A DNA stretch of 41,537 bases from Clostridium sulfidigenes (lineage in GTDB: Bacteria; Bacillota; Clostridia; Clostridiales; Clostridiaceae), in NCBI RefSeq assembly GCF_000732635.1, contig NZ_JPMD01000019.1:1-41537 (forward strand), written 5' to 3'. Positions within the stretch are counted from its first letter, which is position 1; every line of letters starts with the position of its first letter. Under the pieces are notes generated by a model. The model searched no databases. It was not told where the DNA came from and was given only the letters and a program-made list of their open reading frames with translations. Shown piece after piece: positions 33,767-41,537 of this stretch. The translations under genes were made by a program, and so were the position numbers.

Positions 33767-33923
33767 AATTTAAAACCTACCTTCTAAACTAAATTATATT
33801 TATATAACACTATTATACAGCTAAAGATATTAATACAATATACTCTTTTAAATAATATGACTTAGTTAAGGGCTCTGTTGAAAATTACAGTGATAGAACA
33901 TATAAAATCTAAGAATAAATTAA

Positions 33924-33961
33924 GAAAAGGACTTATTTAAAATTACTTTAAAATAAGTCCT
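33924..33961 (-). terminator. Terminator of the Trp-rich/DUF3298 gene
   Basis: On the minus strand AGGACTTATTT (complement of 33951-33961) pairs with AAATAAGTCCT (complement of 33928-33938), then TTTTCTTAATT. Confidence 0.8.
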
Positions 33962-34019
33962 ACTCGATAAATAAATTATTAATTTGAAAATAATATGTGT
34001 TAACTAATATAGTAATTCA

Positions 34020-35129
34020 TTAACGGAACTGAGTTTGAATAAGTCGAACTAGCGGGCTTTCTGGATATAAAATATTGGAAAGTTCATTATAAAGAATAGT
34101 AATTCTAAATAATCCACTAGAGGCTGGTGTAAATTCATCAACTTGATAATATAATACTAAACCTTCAGGAGTTAAATAGAATTTTTGAGTATCTGTAACT
34201 CCGGTATATGGTGTAGTGAAATTTATATTCATTTCATTAGCTTTTTGTGTAGCTATATCACTAACAATTTCAGTATAGTTCATGCTATTATTAAATAAAT
34301 TACCAAAGTCATAAACCTCTCCAGTATTAACATCCATAGTTAAAGAAGTAAATAAAGTACTGCCAGCTGGATTATCTTCAGTTTCTGTGTATAAAGACAT
34401 TACTATACTTAATAGACCATCAGAATTTAGAGGAACTTCATAAGCACTTTCTACTTTTGTAAAGTTCACCTTTTCAGGAACTAAAACTTCATTAAGCCAT
34501 AAAGAATTCAATGAATCAATAATTTCTTGATTCACTATACTAGTAGTATCTCCATTTTCAGCATTTTGAATAAATGGATATTCAAGTTTGAATTGTGAAG
34601 GTGATAATACTTGAGTTTCTAAGGTAGGAGTAAGATTATCTTCTGGTGGGGTATAACGTCTACCAAAGCATTCAAAGTAATCTATTCTGTTTAAGCTTAT
34701 ACCAAAGTAAACCCATCTCCAACCAGTCCATCTAAATCCATAGGCAGTTCGTCTATCTACATTAATAAGCCACGCCCAAAAAGAATTTCCATTACGAAGC
34801 CATATATATACAAATTGGAATCTACAAGGTCTTATAGATCCAGGGGATACAGCTTTAGTCTGTGGTCCTGAAGAAAATGATTTCTTAGGCGTCATATTTG
34901 GAGGAGGTCCTGGAGGTCCTCCTGATTGTGGACCTGAAGGTGAACCAGGTTGTGATACTGGAGGTCTTGGTGGTTGATTCCATGGTGGTGCTGATGGGCC
35001 AGGACCTCCTGGGAAAAATGGAGGTACTATCCTTTCATCAAAACACTCATTACAACTTTCTTCGTCATCTAAGTATCTATTAGTATAATAATTTTGTGAG
35101 TTTATATCATAGGGTTTCCTAATGAACAT
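34020..35129 (-). CDS. Pro/Gly-rich, Trp-rich protein with DUF3298-like C-terminus
   Basis: 369 residues, no signal peptide or membrane helix. Residues 1-35 are polar with a CNEC motif. Residues ~36-95 are a Pro/Gly/Ser-rich, collagen-like low-complexity stretch. Residues ~98-155 are a Trp/Arg-rich module (FVYIWLRNGNSFWAWL, then FRWTGWRWVYFG and FECFGRRY), which I associate with clostridial spore-surface proteins. Residues ~170-369 resemble the DUF3298 (RsiV-like) ectodomain, with the family's 'NxxI...SL' and 'TGEVYDFGNLF' segments. The fusion suggests a structural spore or surface protein, but this is inference. ATG follows AAGGAGC. It diverges from the SASP-like small gene. Confidence 0.75.
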   Translation of the reverse strand: MFIRKPYDINSQNYYTNRYLDDEESCNECFDERIVPPFFPGGPGPSAPPWNQPPRPPVSQPGSPSGPQSGGPPGPPPNMTPKKSFSSGPQTKAVSPGSIRPCRFQFVYIWLRNGNSFWAWLINVDRRTAYGFRWTGWRWVYFGISLNRIDYFECFGRRYTPPEDNLTPTLETQVLSPSQFKLEYPFIQNAENGDTTSIVNQEIIDSLNSLWLNEVLVPEKVNFTKVESAYEVPLNSDGLLSIVMSLYTETEDNPAGSTLFTSLTMDVNTGEVYDFGNLFNNSMNYTEIVSDIATQKANEMNINFTTPYTGVTDTQKFYLTPEGLVLYYQVDEFTPASSGLFRITILYNELSNILYPESPLVRLIQTQFR

Positions 35130-35210
35130 AACATGCTCCTTAATAGTATTACAATATCATAATATACAATTTAAATTGGAATGTGATTTTAAAAAAAGTT
35201 TTTTTATAAA

Positions 35211-35240
35211 TACATAAAAAAAATTTTTCATGACATACTA
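35211..35240 (+). promoter_or_regulatory. Candidate forespore (sigma-G-like) promoter
   Basis: CATACTA (35234-35240) matches the sigma-G/F -10 consensus, with ACATA (35212-35216) 17 bases upstream as an imperfect -35 (first base differs from GHATR). About 100 bases before the SASP-like microprotein. Confidence 0.35.
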
Positions 35241-35343
35241 TTATCATACCAATAAAATCATTATTTGTTTTGTAGTAAGTTTTCATGCCTGTGAATGTTT
35301 AAGTGAATTTCATAGAAACGAGAATTTGAAGGAGGAATAGCTT

Positions 35344-35472
35344 ATGAAGAATGTTTATCAATCTACACATATAGCTACTAGCCCCAAAACAAAGCAGCAA
35401 CTAAGGAAATTTAAAGAGGAATTTTCTGAAGAGTTATCATGGGATAAAGAACGGGGTAAGTACCGGAAATAA
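35344..35472 (+). CDS. 42-residue SASP-like microprotein
   Basis: An ATG preceded by a strong AAGGAGG (35329-35335) at 8-base spacing opens a 42-residue frame beginning MKNVYQSTHIATSPKTKQ and ending KERGKYRK. The segment SPKTKQQLRKFKEEFSEEL fits the spacing of the first helix of alpha/beta-type small acid-soluble spore proteins (P-x5-L-x2-FK-x-E-x3-EL), but the second conserved half (GGDxT...GSVGG) is missing. It is followed by a terminator, so it is a complete short transcription unit. A role in the spore is inferred from the motif, the sigma-G-like promoter and the neighbour; it could instead be an unrelated basic microprotein. Confidence 0.7.
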   Translation: MKNVYQSTHIATSPKTKQQLRKFKEEFSEELSWDKERGKYRK

Positions 35473-35513
35473 TATCATGATAGTGTAATGATTTTATTGT
35501 TATAATAAATGGT

Positions 35514-35552
35514 GAAAGCCTTTCTGCACAGTAGCAGAAGGGCTTTCTTTTA
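35514..35552 (+). terminator. Terminator after the SASP-like gene
   Basis: GAAAGCCTTTCTGC (35514-35527) pairs with GCAGAAGGGCTTTC (35534-35547), then TTTTAT. Confidence 0.9.
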
Positions 35553-35634
35553 TAAGAGTTATTGACATAAAAGTTTTTATAAGTAATTATATAAATATAA
35601 TTGTATAAGTAATGGATGGAAAGGATGATTAGTA

Positions 35635-36315
35635 ATGGTTAATATAGGAAACTCTTGGGATGAAAAGCTAAAAGGAGAATTTGATAAGCCTTATTACATA
35701 AAATTAAGACAATTTTTGATTAGTGAATATAAAACTGGAAATGTATTCCCAGATATGAATAATATTTTTAATGCCCTTAAATTTACATCTTACGAGGATG
35801 TTAAGGTGGTAATATTAGGGCAAGATCCATATCATGGAGCTGGTCAGGCACATGGATTATCTTTTTCAGTTCAACCTGGAGTTAGAATTCCACCATCTCT
35901 TTTAAATATGTATAAGGAATTAAAAAGTGATTTAGAGTGCTATATTCCTAATAATGGTTACTTAGTTCCTTGGGCAAAACAAGGAGTATTACTTTTGAAT
36001 GCTGTACTTACAGTAAGAGAAGGTGAGGCCAATTCACACAAAAATAAGGGCTGGGAATGTTTTACTGATAGAATAATAACATTATTAAATGAAAGAGAGA
36101 AGCCTATAGTATTTTTATTATGGGGAAATAATGCAAAGGAAAAGATGAAGTTTATTACAAATCCTAATCACTATATTTTAACTTCAGTACATCCTAGTCC
36201 TTTATCTGCAACTAGAGGGTTTATGGGATGTAAGCATTTCTCAAAGACTAATGATATATTAAAATCTTTGGAACAAAAAGAAATTGATTGGCAAATACCT
36301 AATATTAATTCATAG
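35635..36315 (+). CDS. ung: Uracil-DNA glycosylase (family 1)
   Basis: 226 residues. It removes uracil from DNA to start base-excision repair. Motif [16 protein letters not shown] contains the water-activating Asp64, and HPSPLSA contains His186, equivalent to Asp64 and His187 of the E. coli enzyme. [11 protein letters not shown] and [10 protein letters not shown] are further family blocks. Length matches the E. coli enzyme. ATG follows GGAAAGGATG. A TTGACA at 35563-35568 is the likely -35, but the -10 spacing is imperfect. Stand-alone gene. Confidence 0.97.
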   Translation: MVNIGNSWDEKLKGEFDKPYYIKLRQFLISEYKTGNVFPDMNNIFNALKFTSYEDVKVVILGQDPYHGAGQAHGLSFSVQPGVRIPPSLLNMYKELKSDLECYIPNNGYLVPWAKQGVLLLNAVLTVREGEANSHKNKGWECFTDRIITLLNEREKPIVFLLWGNNAKEKMKFITNPNHYILTSVHPSPLSATRGFMGCKHFSKTNDILKSLEQKEIDWQIPNINS

Positions 36316-36431
36316 CATATTTGAAATTCAAATAGAAAAAATATAACTATTTAATATTATAATTATTAAAGTTTATTTATTAGCAAATAGTTATAATGAA
36401 GATGAATTAAATATGAAAGAGGGTATATGTA

Positions 36432-36905
36432 ATGATTGAAAAAATTAGTGTGAAAAAGGTTAGAGAAGTTGCAGAAGAACATTTCAGAAAAGGTGAGTTT
36501 TATTGTTCAGAAGCAATAGTTGCATCTATTAAAAGTAACTTTGAAGTAGACATGCCAGATGAAATGATTGCCATGGCTTCTGGATTTCCAGTAGGTATTG
36601 GAAAATCAAAATGTACATGTGGAGCTGTTACAGGAGCTGTTTTATGTCTTGGATACTTTTTTGGAAGAACTAAAGGAAGTAATCCTCAAGATCCTAAGAG
36701 TGTTAAAGCTTTACAGTTAGCCTATGAATTACAAGATAGTTTTAGACAAAAGCATAAATGTTTATGTTGCAGTGTTCAAACTAAAGGTATGGATATGGCA
36801 TCTGGTGAGCATAAAGCACAATGCATAAGATTTACTGGAGAAATGGCAGAAAAGGCTGCAGAAATTATTGTAAGAGAATTAAATATTGAAAATATTGATG
36901 AATAG
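36432..36905 (+). CDS. C_GCAxxG_C_C family redox protein
   Basis: 157 residues. It has the family's spaced cysteines: YCSEAIV near the start, KCTCGAVTGAVLCLG (the C_GCAxxG-like core, with Val for the usual second Ala position), then KCLCCSV and a final QCIRF. Such proteins are common in anaerobes and are thought to bind a metal or handle electrons, with no assigned reaction. ATG follows AAGAGGG. The TDT transporter begins at about its stop codon, so the two are probably one operon, which may link the redox protein to the transported compound. Confidence 0.85.
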   Translation: MIEKISVKKVREVAEEHFRKGEFYCSEAIVASIKSNFEVDMPDEMIAMASGFPVGIGKSKCTCGAVTGAVLCLGYFFGRTKGSNPQDPKSVKALQLAYELQDSFRQKHKCLCCSVQTKGMDMASGEHKAQCIRFTGEMAEKAAEIIVRELNIENIDE

Positions 36906-36920
36906 TTGAGGAAAATGAAT

Positions 36921-37865
36921 ATGAATTATATAAAAAAAATACCATTGCCAATGGCAGCTGTAATGCTAGCCTTAGCTTCATTAGGAAATTTATTATCATC
37001 ATACAATATAGTATTTAAAAATATCCTTGGAGTGATATCTGCAATAATATTAATACTTCTTACAATAAAGATTATAACTTGCTGGAAAGCTGTAAAAGAA
37101 GAAATAAAAAATCCCGTTATTGCAGCAGTTATACCTACCTACTCCATGGGGGTTATGATTTTATCTGCATATTTAAAGGAAATATCTTTCTCATCTGGAT
37201 TTATTCTATGGTGGGTGGGGGTACTAATACATATAGGCCTAATAATATTTTATACTAAAAACTTTATATTAAAATTTGATATTAAGAAGATGTTTCCAAG
37301 TACATTTATTGTTTATGTGGGAATAGGTGTAGGTGGAATAACTGCACCAGCATTTAAATTAGCTCAACTAGGACAAGCTTTTTTCTGGATTGCCTTTATT
37401 TCACTTATTATATTAATTCCTGTTTTAGGTTATAGAACCCTTATAGTAAAGGGAATACCAGAACCAGCCTTTCCAACCACAGTAATATTTGCAGCGCCAG
37501 CTGCACTTACACTTGCTGCATATTTAAATTCTTTTTCAGAAAAGAATATTAATATGGTCATGTTTTTAGCAGTATTGGTAATGGTATTATATATATGTGG
37601 AATAGTGTATCTTGTACAGGGGTTAAGACTTAAATTTTATCCCAGTTATGCTGCATTTACATTCCCTATGGTAATAAGTGCAATTGCAATGAAGGGTACT
37701 AATGGATTTTTGATGAAAGCTGGAAAAGAAATTTCTTGGCTGAAATATGTAGTTAAATTTCAAGAGGTAATTGCAACTGTTATAGTATTATATGTGCTTA
37801 TAAGATTTTTAATGTTTATACTAAAAAAGGATACAGTTAAAGTAAATACTACAATATCAAGATAA
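36921..37865 (+). CDS. TDT-family transporter (TehA/Mae1-like)
   Basis: 314 residues, ten hydrophobic helices. The opening KKIPLPMAAVMLALASLGNLL is the first helix of tellurite-resistance/dicarboxylate (TDT) proteins, and later PSTFIVYVGIGVGGITAPAF and FPMVISAIAMK fit the same fold. Family members are anion channels or C4-dicarboxylate exporters; the substrate here is unknown. In-frame starts exist at 36906 (TTG), 36915 and 36921. The last has GAGGA 8 bases upstream, so it is chosen. It follows the Cys-rich redox protein in one operon and is closed by a terminator. Confidence 0.85.
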   Translation: MNYIKKIPLPMAAVMLALASLGNLLSSYNIVFKNILGVISAIILILLTIKIITCWKAVKEEIKNPVIAAVIPTYSMGVMILSAYLKEISFSSGFILWWVGVLIHIGLIIFYTKNFILKFDIKKMFPSTFIVYVGIGVGGITAPAFKLAQLGQAFFWIAFISLIILIPVLGYRTLIVKGIPEPAFPTTVIFAAPAALTLAAYLNSFSEKNINMVMFLAVLVMVLYICGIVYLVQGLRLKFYPSYAAFTFPMVISAIAMKGTNGFLMKAGKEISWLKYVVKFQEVIATVIVLYVLIRFLMFILKKDTVKVNTTISR

Positions 37866-37885
37866 TTTAAATATTAATTTTAAAT

Positions 37886-37925
37886 AAACTCTGTGGAGAA
37901 GATTTCTTCATAGAGTTTTGTTCTT
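37886..37925 (+). terminator. Terminator after the TDT transporter
   Basis: AAACTCTGTGGAGAA (37886-37900) pairs with TTCTTCATAGAGTTT (37904-37918) with two G-U pairs, then TGTTCTTT. Confidence 0.85.
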
Positions 37926-38215
37926 TATTAATGAAAATTAATGGTGTATTTTATAAAGAATTTTATATAGAAAGTAGAAAATATATTATGTATAAAAATT
38001 GATTTAATACAATATTGTTCATAATAAACATTAAACATACAACTTATATATAAATATCGATAAAATTCTTTTTAAAATATTAAAAATTATTTAAAAATAG
38101 GTTGATTTTTGTAATCGATTAAATTAAACTAGATAATTGAGTGGAAATTTAATGTCTAAGGTTTCTAGAAGTAAATTAACTACTTTTAAAAGAAATCAAT
38201 TATAGGGGGAAAAAA
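37926..38215 (+). other. AT-rich upstream region of the APC transporter
   Basis: No gene is visible. TTGATT (37999-38004), 17 bases, TAATAA (38022-38027) is a weak possible promoter, leaving a leader of about 185 bases. I find no recognisable riboswitch, T-box core or terminator in it. Confidence 0.4.
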
Positions 38216-39607
38216 ATGGCTAAAAAAGATGGAATACAAACTGATGCTTCACTAAAGAGAGATCTTGGACTAGCTGCAGCTACAGCTATCGTAGTTGGGA
38301 ATGTAATAGGTTCAGGAATTTTTATGTCACCTGCAAGTTTCGCAAGAGTAACAAACCCAAAAGTAGCTATACTAGCATGGGTTTTAACTTCAATAGGATC
38401 ATTACTTATTGCTTTAAGCTTTGCTAATTTAGGATCAAAAATGCCTAAAACTGGAGGTCCTATTGTTTATACAAGAGCTGCCTTCGGTGATTTTGCAGGT
38501 TTTCTAATTGCATGGTCCTTTTGGATAGGTGCATGGGTAGGAAATGCTGCTATAATTACAGCATTTATGAGTTATTTTACATACTTTGTTCCAGCTGCAA
38601 ACAATCCACTAGCAGCATTCTTGATATCTTCTGCAGTGGTATGGATATTTACATTAATAAATATATATGGTGTAAAATATGTTGGAAAAATAGGAGTTAT
38701 ATCAACAGTATTAAAAATTGCAGTACTTGTAGTATTTATAGTAATTGCTGCACTAAATTTCGATCCAAGCTATATGAAGACTGTATCTAGTCCAGAAGTG
38801 AGCGGAATGGGAACATTACCATCAGCTATAGCTATAGCACTATGGGCTTTTGTAGGATTAGAAAGTGCTACAGTAGCAGGTGGAGAGATAAAAAATCCAG
38901 AGAAAAATATTAAAAAAAGTACTATATTTGGAATAGTAATAGTATCTGTTATATATATCGTAATGAGTGTTGTTTCTATGGGTGCTATGGATCAAGCAGC
39001 TCTTGCAAATTCAGATGCACCACTAGCAGATATTATAAATAAAGCTACAGGAGCTTCATGGGGGGGAACTTTCATAGCAGCTGGTGCACTAATTTCTACT
39101 TTAGGAGCAACTTCTGGATGGTTATTAACAACAGCTAGAAGTGCTGTTGGAGCAGCTGAAGATGGGTTATTCCCAGCAATATTTAAACGTATAAATCCTA
39201 AATTTAATACTCCTGTGGCATCTCTTGTTATAGGAAGTATATGCATGAATTTACTTTTAATAATGAACTATGTAGGGTCTCTTAGAAGTGCCTTTGACTT
39301 TATGATATTACTAGCTACATTATCTTTCTTACCAGCATACACATTCTCAGCAGCTGCTGAAATAGTATTACTATGTAAGAAATCAAAAGATTTTAGCTTT
39401 ATAAACTTCTTAAAGAGTTCATTCTTCTCATTACTTGCATTTGCTTATTCTATATATGCTATATATGGAACAGGAGCTGATGTAGTAATGTATGGATTTA
39501 TATTAATGCTTGTAGGAATACCAATATATGTTTACATGATGCTTCAGAAAAATAAAGAAGATAAGAACATAGATAAAATAAGAGAAGCTGCAGGCTTAGA
39601 GAAATAG
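38216..39607 (+). CDS. APC-family amino-acid transporter (AdiC/CadB-like)
   Basis: 463 residues, 12 hydrophobic helices. The first helix carries VVGNVIGSGIFMSPA, the backbone substrate-binding 'GSGIF' motif of APC transporters. AWVLTSIGSLLIALSFANLGSKMPKTGGPIVYTRAAFG and IAIALWAFVGLESATVAGGEIKNPEKNI-type blocks place it in the basic-amino-acid/polyamine antiporter group. The exact substrate cannot be read from sequence. ATG follows ATAGGGGGAAAA. It is the only gene of its unit. An amino-acid carrier next to an oligopeptidase fits peptide and amino-acid fermentation. Confidence 0.93.
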   Translation: MAKKDGIQTDASLKRDLGLAAATAIVVGNVIGSGIFMSPASFARVTNPKVAILAWVLTSIGSLLIALSFANLGSKMPKTGGPIVYTRAAFGDFAGFLIAWSFWIGAWVGNAAIITAFMSYFTYFVPAANNPLAAFLISSAVVWIFTLINIYGVKYVGKIGVISTVLKIAVLVVFIVIAALNFDPSYMKTVSSPEVSGMGTLPSAIAIALWAFVGLESATVAGGEIKNPEKNIKKSTIFGIVIVSVIYIVMSVVSMGAMDQAALANSDAPLADIINKATGASWGGTFIAAGALISTLGATSGWLLTTARSAVGAAEDGLFPAIFKRINPKFNTPVASLVIGSICMNLLLIMNYVGSLRSAFDFMILLATLSFLPAYTFSAAAEIVLLCKKSKDFSFINFLKSSFFSLLAFAYSIYAIYGTGADVVMYGFILMLVGIPIYVYMMLQKNKEDKNIDKIREAAGLEK

Positions 39608-39644
39608 TATAGATTTTACTAATTTACTAAGTATGCAAAATAAT

Positions 39645-39686
39645 AACAGTCTGATTTAAAATAATTTAAATCAGACTGTTTTCTTA
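39645..39686. terminator. Terminator between the APC transporter and pepF
   Basis: AACAGTCTGATTTAAA (39645-39660) pairs perfectly with TTTAAATCAGACTGTT (39665-39680). Rightward tail TTTTCTT, leftward tail TTATTATTTT, so it may serve both convergent genes. Confidence 0.9.
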
Positions 39687-39711
39687 AATTTCTAATATAA
39701 TCTTAACTACT

Positions 39712-41484
39712 TTAACTATTATATTTTAAGAATAGATTGATGTCTTCTTCTATCATTTTTAAAGAAGTTATCCAAAAGTCTTTAGCAGAGATATCAATAT
39801 TCATTATTTTAGCTATATCGCTTAAAGAATTTTTCCCTGTTGCTGAAAGAAGGGTTTTATATTGTTCTGGGAAGGAATCGCCCCTCTTTAAGTATTCTGC
39901 ATAAAGACCTTTTGCAAATAATTGACCAAAGGCATAAGGGAAGTTATAGAAATTATTTTCAGCATAATAGTAATGAGTTTTACAAGCCCACATGTATGGA
40001 TGAAGGAAGTTAGAATCAAGGCCATCACCATAAGCTTCTTTTTGGGCATTAATCATTATTTCATTTAAATCTTTTACACTAAGAGATCTTTCTTTTCTTA
40101 TTTTAAATAATTCACTCTCAAATAGAAACCTACTATAAATATCAACTATAACTTGAGTACAGTCACTAATTTCAGTTTCTAAGATAGAGAAAGCCTCATC
40201 TTTAGTAGCAGTTTTAATAGCTGCTTTTTTTACTATAGTCTCACAGAAGTTAGAAGCTGTTTCTGCTATTGGCATAGGATAATGTGCATTTAATATACTT
40301 TCATTGTTAAGGCAATATCCATGATACCCATGACCAAGCTCATGGGAAAGGGTAACTACATCACTAAAGGCATTACCATAGTTTAATAACACCCTACTCT
40401 CACCTACATGAGGAAGTCTAGAGCAAAATGCACCTCCTACCTTTCCTTCTTTAGGTAAAACATCTATCCATGATTTTTCCATGGCATTTTTAGCGAAATC
40501 TGCTAAGTCATCACTAAAGGTTCTAAAATTATCAATTACACACTTACATCCATCTTCATAGGTGTAAGTCATATCAGCATTACCCATAGGTGCAAATAAA
40601 TCATAAAATGGTAGACCATTTTTATGGCCTAAAAGTTCGCCTTTTCTTTTGAGATACTTTCTAAATATAGGTAGATATTCTTTAATAGCATCTAGCATAG
40701 AGTCTAAAATTTTTCTATCCATCCTTGAATTAAAAAGAGTTTTATCTAGTGGAGAAGGAAAACCTCTCATATCACAAAGTGTTATAACTTCACCCTTTAT
40801 TCCATTAATTGCAGCAGCCATACCATCATGAATTTTTTCATAAGCCTTAATTTCAGCATCATAAGCTTTTCTTCTAATAGTAGAGTCAGCATCATAAGCC
40901 ATGTTTCTAATCATAGATAAAGGTAGTTGTTTATTTTCTCCATATAGTTCTATATCAACCATAAGACCAGAGGTTAGCACGTTTTTAAGTTTGCACCAAG
41001 CGTCTGATCCAGTATTTTTCATTTTTGCTATTATAGCTTCTTCTTTATCACTTAGCATATATTTTGCATTTTTTGCTTTTTCTTTAAGAAAAAAATTATG
41101 TTCACTAAGCAATCTAGAACCCTGAATTATTTTATCTAAATCTTTAAGATTACCAATCCATTTTGTAATTTTAGCTTCGCTTTCAGCAAGATTACTAATT
41201 TTAGAAGAAAGAATATCATCATATTTTAAAGCAGTTGAATTTTTGGTATCTACACTAAGAGTTAAGTGAACCATACTACCTAATTTTCTTGCTAGAGTTT
41301 TTAATTCTATATTCATAGATATGAAATTTTCTAACAACTTATCAGGTGAATCTGTACTATCAATAATGTTATTAGTAGTAGTTATGAAATTTTCTATAAG
41401 TTCATCTAGCTTATTCAAATCCTCTTTAAATTCATTGCATTCAAAGGAAGAATAAAGCTCTTTAAGACTCCAATTAAGTTCCAA
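39712..41484 (-). CDS. pepF: Oligoendopeptidase F (M3 metallopeptidase)
   Basis: 590 residues from the chosen start. Cytoplasmic zinc peptidase cutting short peptides. The metal site is HELGHGYHG with His381, Glu382 and His385, and the downstream ETASNFCETIV supplies the third ligand Glu. The N-terminal helical PepF domain (ELNWSLKELYSSF) and the core PFYDLFAPMGNADMTYTY are typical of the M3B branch. An ATG at 41493 sits directly on the AAGGAG ribosome site, so TTG at 41484, nine bases after it, is the better start. TATAAT is visible about 30 bases upstream on the minus strand; the -35 lies at the window edge. Confidence 0.95.
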   Translation of the reverse strand: MELNWSLKELYSSFECNEFKEDLNKLDELIENFITTTNNIIDSTDSPDKLLENFISMNIELKTLARKLGSMVHLTLSVDTKNSTALKYDDILSSKISNLAESEAKITKWIGNLKDLDKIIQGSRLLSEHNFFLKEKAKNAKYMLSDKEEAIIAKMKNTGSDAWCKLKNVLTSGLMVDIELYGENKQLPLSMIRNMAYDADSTIRRKAYDAEIKAYEKIHDGMAAAINGIKGEVITLCDMRGFPSPLDKTLFNSRMDRKILDSMLDAIKEYLPIFRKYLKRKGELLGHKNGLPFYDLFAPMGNADMTYTYEDGCKCVIDNFRTFSDDLADFAKNAMEKSWIDVLPKEGKVGGAFCSRLPHVGESRVLLNYGNAFSDVVTLSHELGHGYHGYCLNNESILNAHYPMPIAETASNFCETIVKKAAIKTATKDEAFSILETEISDCTQVIVDIYSRFLFESELFKIRKERSLSVKDLNEIMINAQKEAYGDGLDSNFLHPYMWACKTHYYYAENNFYNFPYAFGQLFAKGLYAEYLKRGDSFPEQYKTLLSATGKNSLSDIAKIMNIDISAKDFWITSLKMIEEDINLFLKYNS

Positions 41485-41537
41485 ATTTATCATCTCCTTG
41501 TATATTTTAATTATATTATAACATAAAAATACAATAT

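Noticed and set aside
33870..33900. GGGCTCTGTTGAAAATTACAG, reminiscent of insertion-sequence ends
   Set aside because: No transposase remnant, matching second end or target duplication is visible nearby.
1..41537. CRISPR arrays, prophage, integrons or toxin-antitoxin pairs
   Set aside because: No spaced direct repeats, phage genes, integrase or recognisable toxin-antitoxin pair was found on reading either strand.

Overview
The window is AT-rich DNA (roughly 30% GC by eye) with strong Shine-Dalgarno sites, frequent TTG and GTG starts, many intrinsic terminators, a T-box, a manganese-type riboswitch and spore-type genes. This points to a low-GC, endospore-forming anaerobe of the Clostridium type. 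The species cannot be fixed from the sequence. I see no phage, transposase, CRISPR array, tRNA or rRNA. It reads as ordinary chromosomal backbone made of many short transcription units.

Layout. 1-5.05 kb: an NSS-family sodium symporter, 5-formyltetrahydrofolate cyclo-ligase, a peptidoglycan-binding protein with a SpoIID-like domain, and a membrane-anchored C39-like peptidase. 5.2-8.2 kb: a response regulator and an overlapping large sensor kinase. 8.3-12.65 kb: an RND exporter with a long coiled-coil insertion plus a TetR regulator, with a TetR-type operator on the promoter. 12.7-15.1 kb: a stand-alone pyruvate-kinase-C-like protein and an orphan peptide-binding lipoprotein. 15.2-17.0 kb (minus strand): a corrinoid protein and an MtaA-like methyltransferase, translationally coupled. 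17.16-19.1 kb: an archaeal-type aspartyl-tRNA synthetase behind a T-box with GAC (Asp) specifier, followed by a second T-box antiterminator/terminator with no recognisable Stem I.

19.2-22.5 kb: a triple-rhodanese lipoprotein, a small membrane protein, tpx (minus), and mntP (minus) with its yybP-ykoY-type Mn riboswitch. 22.5-27.9 kb: a membrane-bound MutS-like ATPase with a ~315-base leader, a flotillin-like protein, and a coiled-coil/M23 peptidase. 27.9-31.7 kb: an ABC exporter operon (ATPase, two permeases, YtrA-type GntR regulator, second paralogous ATPase) with a palindrome between the -35 and -10 boxes. 31.7-37.9 kb: a MATE exporter, greA (minus), a Pro/Gly-rich Trp-rich DUF3298-like protein (minus), a 42-residue SASP-like microprotein, ung, a C_GCAxxG_C_C protein and a TDT-family transporter. 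38.2-41.5 kb: an APC amino-acid transporter and, convergent to it, pepF.

How they fit together. Several units concern envelope and spore biology: the SpoIID-like protein, the C39 and M23 peptidases, the Trp-rich protein and the SASP-like microprotein. Others concern export and stress (RND, ABC, MATE, Tpx, MntP) and amino-acid or peptide use (NSS, APC, peptide-binding protein, PepF). The most unusual items are the incomplete second T-box, the RND coiled-coil insertion, the SpoIID-like fusion and the SASP-like microprotein. No complete new multi-gene system is evident.
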